DNA of 64,000 nucleotides from Streptomyces sp. NBC_01460 (GTDB lineage: Bacteria > Actinomycetota > Actinomycetes > Streptomycetales > Streptomycetaceae), in assembly GCF_036227405.1 (NCBI RefSeq), contig NZ_CP109473.1:124001-188000 (forward strand), read 5' to 3'. Positions 59,206-64,000 of the stretch are shown one piece after another (position 1 is the first letter of the stretch; the number at the start of each line of letters is the position of its first letter). The translations under genes and the position numbers were made by a program. Under the pieces are notes generated by a model. It saw nothing but the letters and a program-made list of their open reading frames with translations, was not told the DNA's origin and did no database searches.

Positions 59206-60114
59206 ATGGAGCGGAAATCCGAACTGGGAGAATTCCTGCGGACCAGGCGGGCACGCCTTCGGCCGGAGGCAGTGGGGCTGCCCGACTACGGGGGCCGCCG
59301 CCGGGTCCCTGGCCTGCGCCGCGAGGAGCTGGCCCAGCTCGCCGGCGTCAGCGCCGGCTATTACACGCGGCTGGAGCAGGGCCAGAGCCCCAACGCCTCG
59401 GACGCCGTACTGGACGCTGTGTCCCGTGTTCTCCAGCTTGACGAAGCCGAACGTGCACACCTGCGCAGTCTCGCCCGCCCCCAGCCCAAGGCGCGCAGAA
59501 GCCGGCGCCCCGAACACCTGGACCGCAGCGCGCAGATGCTGATCGACTCCTTCCGTGACACGCCGGCGCTGGTCATCGGCCGCTCCAGCGACATCCTGAC
59601 CTGGAACCGGCCGGCGCACGCCTTGATCGCCGGACAGCTACCGTTCGATGCTCCTACGCGATCCGGGCAGCGGCCCAACGTCGCCAGGCTGGTGTTCCTC
59701 GATGAGCACACGCGTGAGCTGTACGCGGACTGGCGCGGCAAGGCCAAAGACACAGTGGCCGACCTGCGACTGACTGCAGGGCGGTCCCCCGATGACCCTG
59801 AACTCACCGCACTGATCAGGGAGCTGACCCTGAAAAGCGCGGAATTCGCTTCATTGTGGGCGGCACACCCAGTACACCCGTGCGTCCCCCACCGCACCCG
59901 CGAATTCCGCCACCCCCTCATCGGCACCATCACTCTCCACAACGAGCTCCTGGAGTTGCCGCATACCGAAGGCCAGCGGGTCGCTGTCTTCATGGCGGAA
60001 CAAGGGTCGGCCTCCGCAGCCGCGCTGCAGCTGCTCACCGATCTGTGTGCCGGAGATGTTCCGACGCCAAGCGATGACATGCTTGCCCCGCGAGGGGGCA
60101 ACCGCACCCACTGA
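59206..60114 (+). CDS. XRE-family regulator with MmyB-like ligand domain
   Basis: A 302-aa regulator. Residues 1-75 contain the HTH (ELGEFLRTRRARLRPEAVGL, RRVPGLRREELAQLAGVSAG, YYTRLEQGQSPNASDAVLDA). The MmyB-like domain (about 100-285) has LIDSFRDTPALVIGRSSDIL, TWNRPAHALI, RLVFLDEHTRELYADWRGKA and GTITLHNELLELPHTEGQRV, a PAS-like fold that binds fatty-acid-like ligands in related proteins. The start follows the family norm (MERKSELGEFL), and an ATG at 59194 is possible. It probably regulates the divergent MFS gene. Confidence 0.88.
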   Translation: MERKSELGEFLRTRRARLRPEAVGLPDYGGRRRVPGLRREELAQLAGVSAGYYTRLEQGQSPNASDAVLDAVSRVLQLDEAERAHLRSLARPQPKARRSRRPEHLDRSAQMLIDSFRDTPALVIGRSSDILTWNRPAHALIAGQLPFDAPTRSGQRPNVARLVFLDEHTRELYADWRGKAKDTVADLRLTAGRSPDDPELTALIRELTLKSAEFASLWAAHPVHPCVPHRTREFRHPLIGTITLHNELLELPHTEGQRVAVFMAEQGSASAAALQLLTDLCAGDVPTPSDDMLAPRGGNRTH

Positions 60115-60119
60115 CGTCC

Positions 60120-60374
60120 GTGCCTCTGCACGGCCCCCGGCCCGGCAGCGCCTCCCCCGACGGTGCCTGGCCGCATTCACTGCATCACCGGGTTCCGACC
60201 GACAGCGGTGAGACGTACGCCTGGCCGGCCGCGGCTGCGGCACCCGCTCCGCAGCAGGCAGCCGCACCGGCGGCCGGTACAGACCGGGTCACCCGGCTCG
60301 CCGAGTTCACTGCGCAAGAGGTGTTCAGCGAGGAGGAGTTCGCCGCCGAGAAGGCTCGCATCCTGAACTCCTGA
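60120..60374 (+). CDS. SHOCT-domain small protein, 84 aa
   Basis: The C-terminal ~30 residues, RVTRLAEFTAQEVFSEEEFA and AEKARIL, are a SHOCT motif (LAELR..G.IT.EEF...K..LL). The Ala/Pro-rich first half may be a linker or partly misassigned. SHOCT domains mediate oligomerisation of larger proteins, so this may be the remnant of one. It starts 6 bp after the regulator stop. Confidence 0.5.
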   Translation: MPLHGPRPGSASPDGAWPHSLHHRVPTDSGETYAWPAAAAAPAPQQAAAPAAGTDRVTRLAEFTAQEVFSEEEFAAEKARILNS

Positions 60375-63189
<2,815 letters not shown>

Positions 63190-63199
63190 CGACCTGAAC

Positions 63200-63241
63200 C
63201 GTGCGGGGCCAAGGCCGTTCCGTCGGCCTCCGCCCCGCACG
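63200..63241 (+). terminator. Terminator of the GH9 gene
   Basis: CGTGCGGGGC (63200-63209) pairs with GCCCCGCACG (63232-63241), with further pairing of AGGCCG/CGGCCT inside. It lies 11 bp after the stop codon. Confidence 0.8.
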
Positions 63242-63689
63242 ATCACGGTCTCAGGGCATACGGTGCACCGAGCCCGCGTAGTCCCGCCCGTGAACGGGCT
63301 CCGCTCCCAGGTCGCATAGCGTGCCTCCGGGAGGAGTCCGGCCGCGTCGCCCGCGCGGCGAGTCTCAGCGAGGCTGCTCCCACTCGGCCCGGGTGAGTTC
63401 GTACTCGCCTTCACCGTGCTCGGAGCGCTCGATCGGACTGGGTGTTCTGGTTGTTCGACATGCTGGAACGTCCACACGGTTCGGTCCAGGTCGGCACGTG
63501 GGAAGCGACGAGCCGCCGCACCCGGGGAGGTGGCCCGTACGAGCCGAGCAGGAGCGACCGCACTGGGACTGGACACCGCTGGAGAGCGTCGCAGGATCGC
63601 GGCTCTGTGCTCGTCCGCATCCTCATGTCGATCTGCTTCTCTTCGTCGAGGCATCGATCTCCGGACCCGCAGTGGGTGCCGGGCAGCAA
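63242..63689. other. Decayed region after the GH9 gene
   Basis: No intact gene is supported. On the minus strand IERSEHGEGEYELTRAEWEQ (63360-63430), preceded one frame away by MSNNQNTQS, looks like a small frameshifted gene. The remainder has no recognisable content. Confidence 0.35.
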
Positions 63690-63910
63690 CTGTTCATCCA
63701 TCGACTGCCTCCAAGGTGGGGTGGGTCCGCGACCGGAACACCTGCTCAAGCTGGATCGGTCCGTGCGGTTCCGTGGTGCGGACAGAACTCGGCGTCCCAG
63801 CGGGGCGCCCTGCCTGGACTGCACCATGTGGGCAGCCGCGCGCAGGATCCACGAAGCACTCGAACCGCCAGCGTTCAGGTCCGCGCCGCGCACAGACGGG
63901 CGCTTCGTCT
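63690..63910 (-). pseudogene. Degraded copy of the Nudix/hypothetical pair
   Basis: The minus strand contains RFECF and AAAHMVQSRQGAPLGRR, matching FECFWIPLEAAHALQSGQGA of the Nudix pseudogene at 44.1 kb. RTTEPHGPIQLEQVF follows, matching RTTEQHGSVEIEQLY of the next gene there. The order is the same in both places and both copies are broken by frameshifts. The last ~90 bp of the window show nothing. Confidence 0.5.
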
Positions 63911-64000
63911 TCGTCTGTACATCTCTTCAGCAAACCGCTGAGCAATCGATTCCGCGGGCATAGGCAGGACGAGGCAGGGCACGAGGCTGTCAGCGATTAC

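Overview
The window is high-GC DNA with strong third-position G/C, frequent GTG/TTG starts, GGAGG-type ribosome sites and gene families typical of Streptomyces: a ten-gene gas vesicle cluster, LAXTG sortase substrates, CebR-type operators in front of cellulases, and WYL, HxlR and MmyB-like regulators. Core housekeeping genes are absent, while broken genes and insertion sequences are many. This suggests accessory DNA, perhaps a chromosome arm. That placement is inference.

Layout. 0-8.9 kb: small unknown genes, a nonsense-mutated gene behind a truncated TIGR02391-like gene, a LAXTG cell-wall protein, an IS5 remnant, a secreted subtilase with three P domains and a small secreted protein. 9.1-15.3 kb: four IS5-family elements (called A, B, C and D here) in two back-to-back pairs, every boundary marked by a TTA duplication. 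They sit 34 bp apart in the 3' end of an IS630-type transposase gene. Three of the four carry a non-transposase gene between their inverted repeats. 15.4-21.9 kb: decayed DUF1214 and GAP-family genes, a VOC/WYL-regulator divergent pair, a lipoprotein gene bracketed by ~125-bp direct repeats, and a compact array of ACTCACCACGG repeats of unknown role.

22-28.8 kb: gas vesicle operon gvpO-A-F-G-Y-Z-J-L-S-K, tightly spaced or overlapping in several places. Several products carry long charged low-complexity tails. 29.7-37.3 kb: a carbohydrate locus with a class II aldolase, an AgaS-like SIS protein, a divergent DeoR regulator, a Gfo/Idh/MocA oxidoreductase, and an ABC importer (binding lipoprotein plus two permeases, no ATPase gene). 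The binding protein would deliver sugar to the permeases, and the oxidoreductase, SIS protein and aldolase would process it.

37.3-64 kb: a large MolR/DUF4132-like protein, transposase and GrpB remnants, a CBM2-bearing glycoside hydrolase, a RecQ-like helicase, a flavin-binding protein, an IS5 remnant, a patch of small ICE/plasmid-like genes, a methyltransferase, a zinc-ribbon protein, an HxlR/NmrA-type pair, a crystallin-like secreted protein, an MFS exporter, an XRE/MmyB regulator and a GH9 cellulase (GH9-CBM3-CBM2). The two hydrolases lie about 17 kb apart but have near-identical promoter/CebR-operator arrangements, so they probably belong to one cellobiose-induced regulon.
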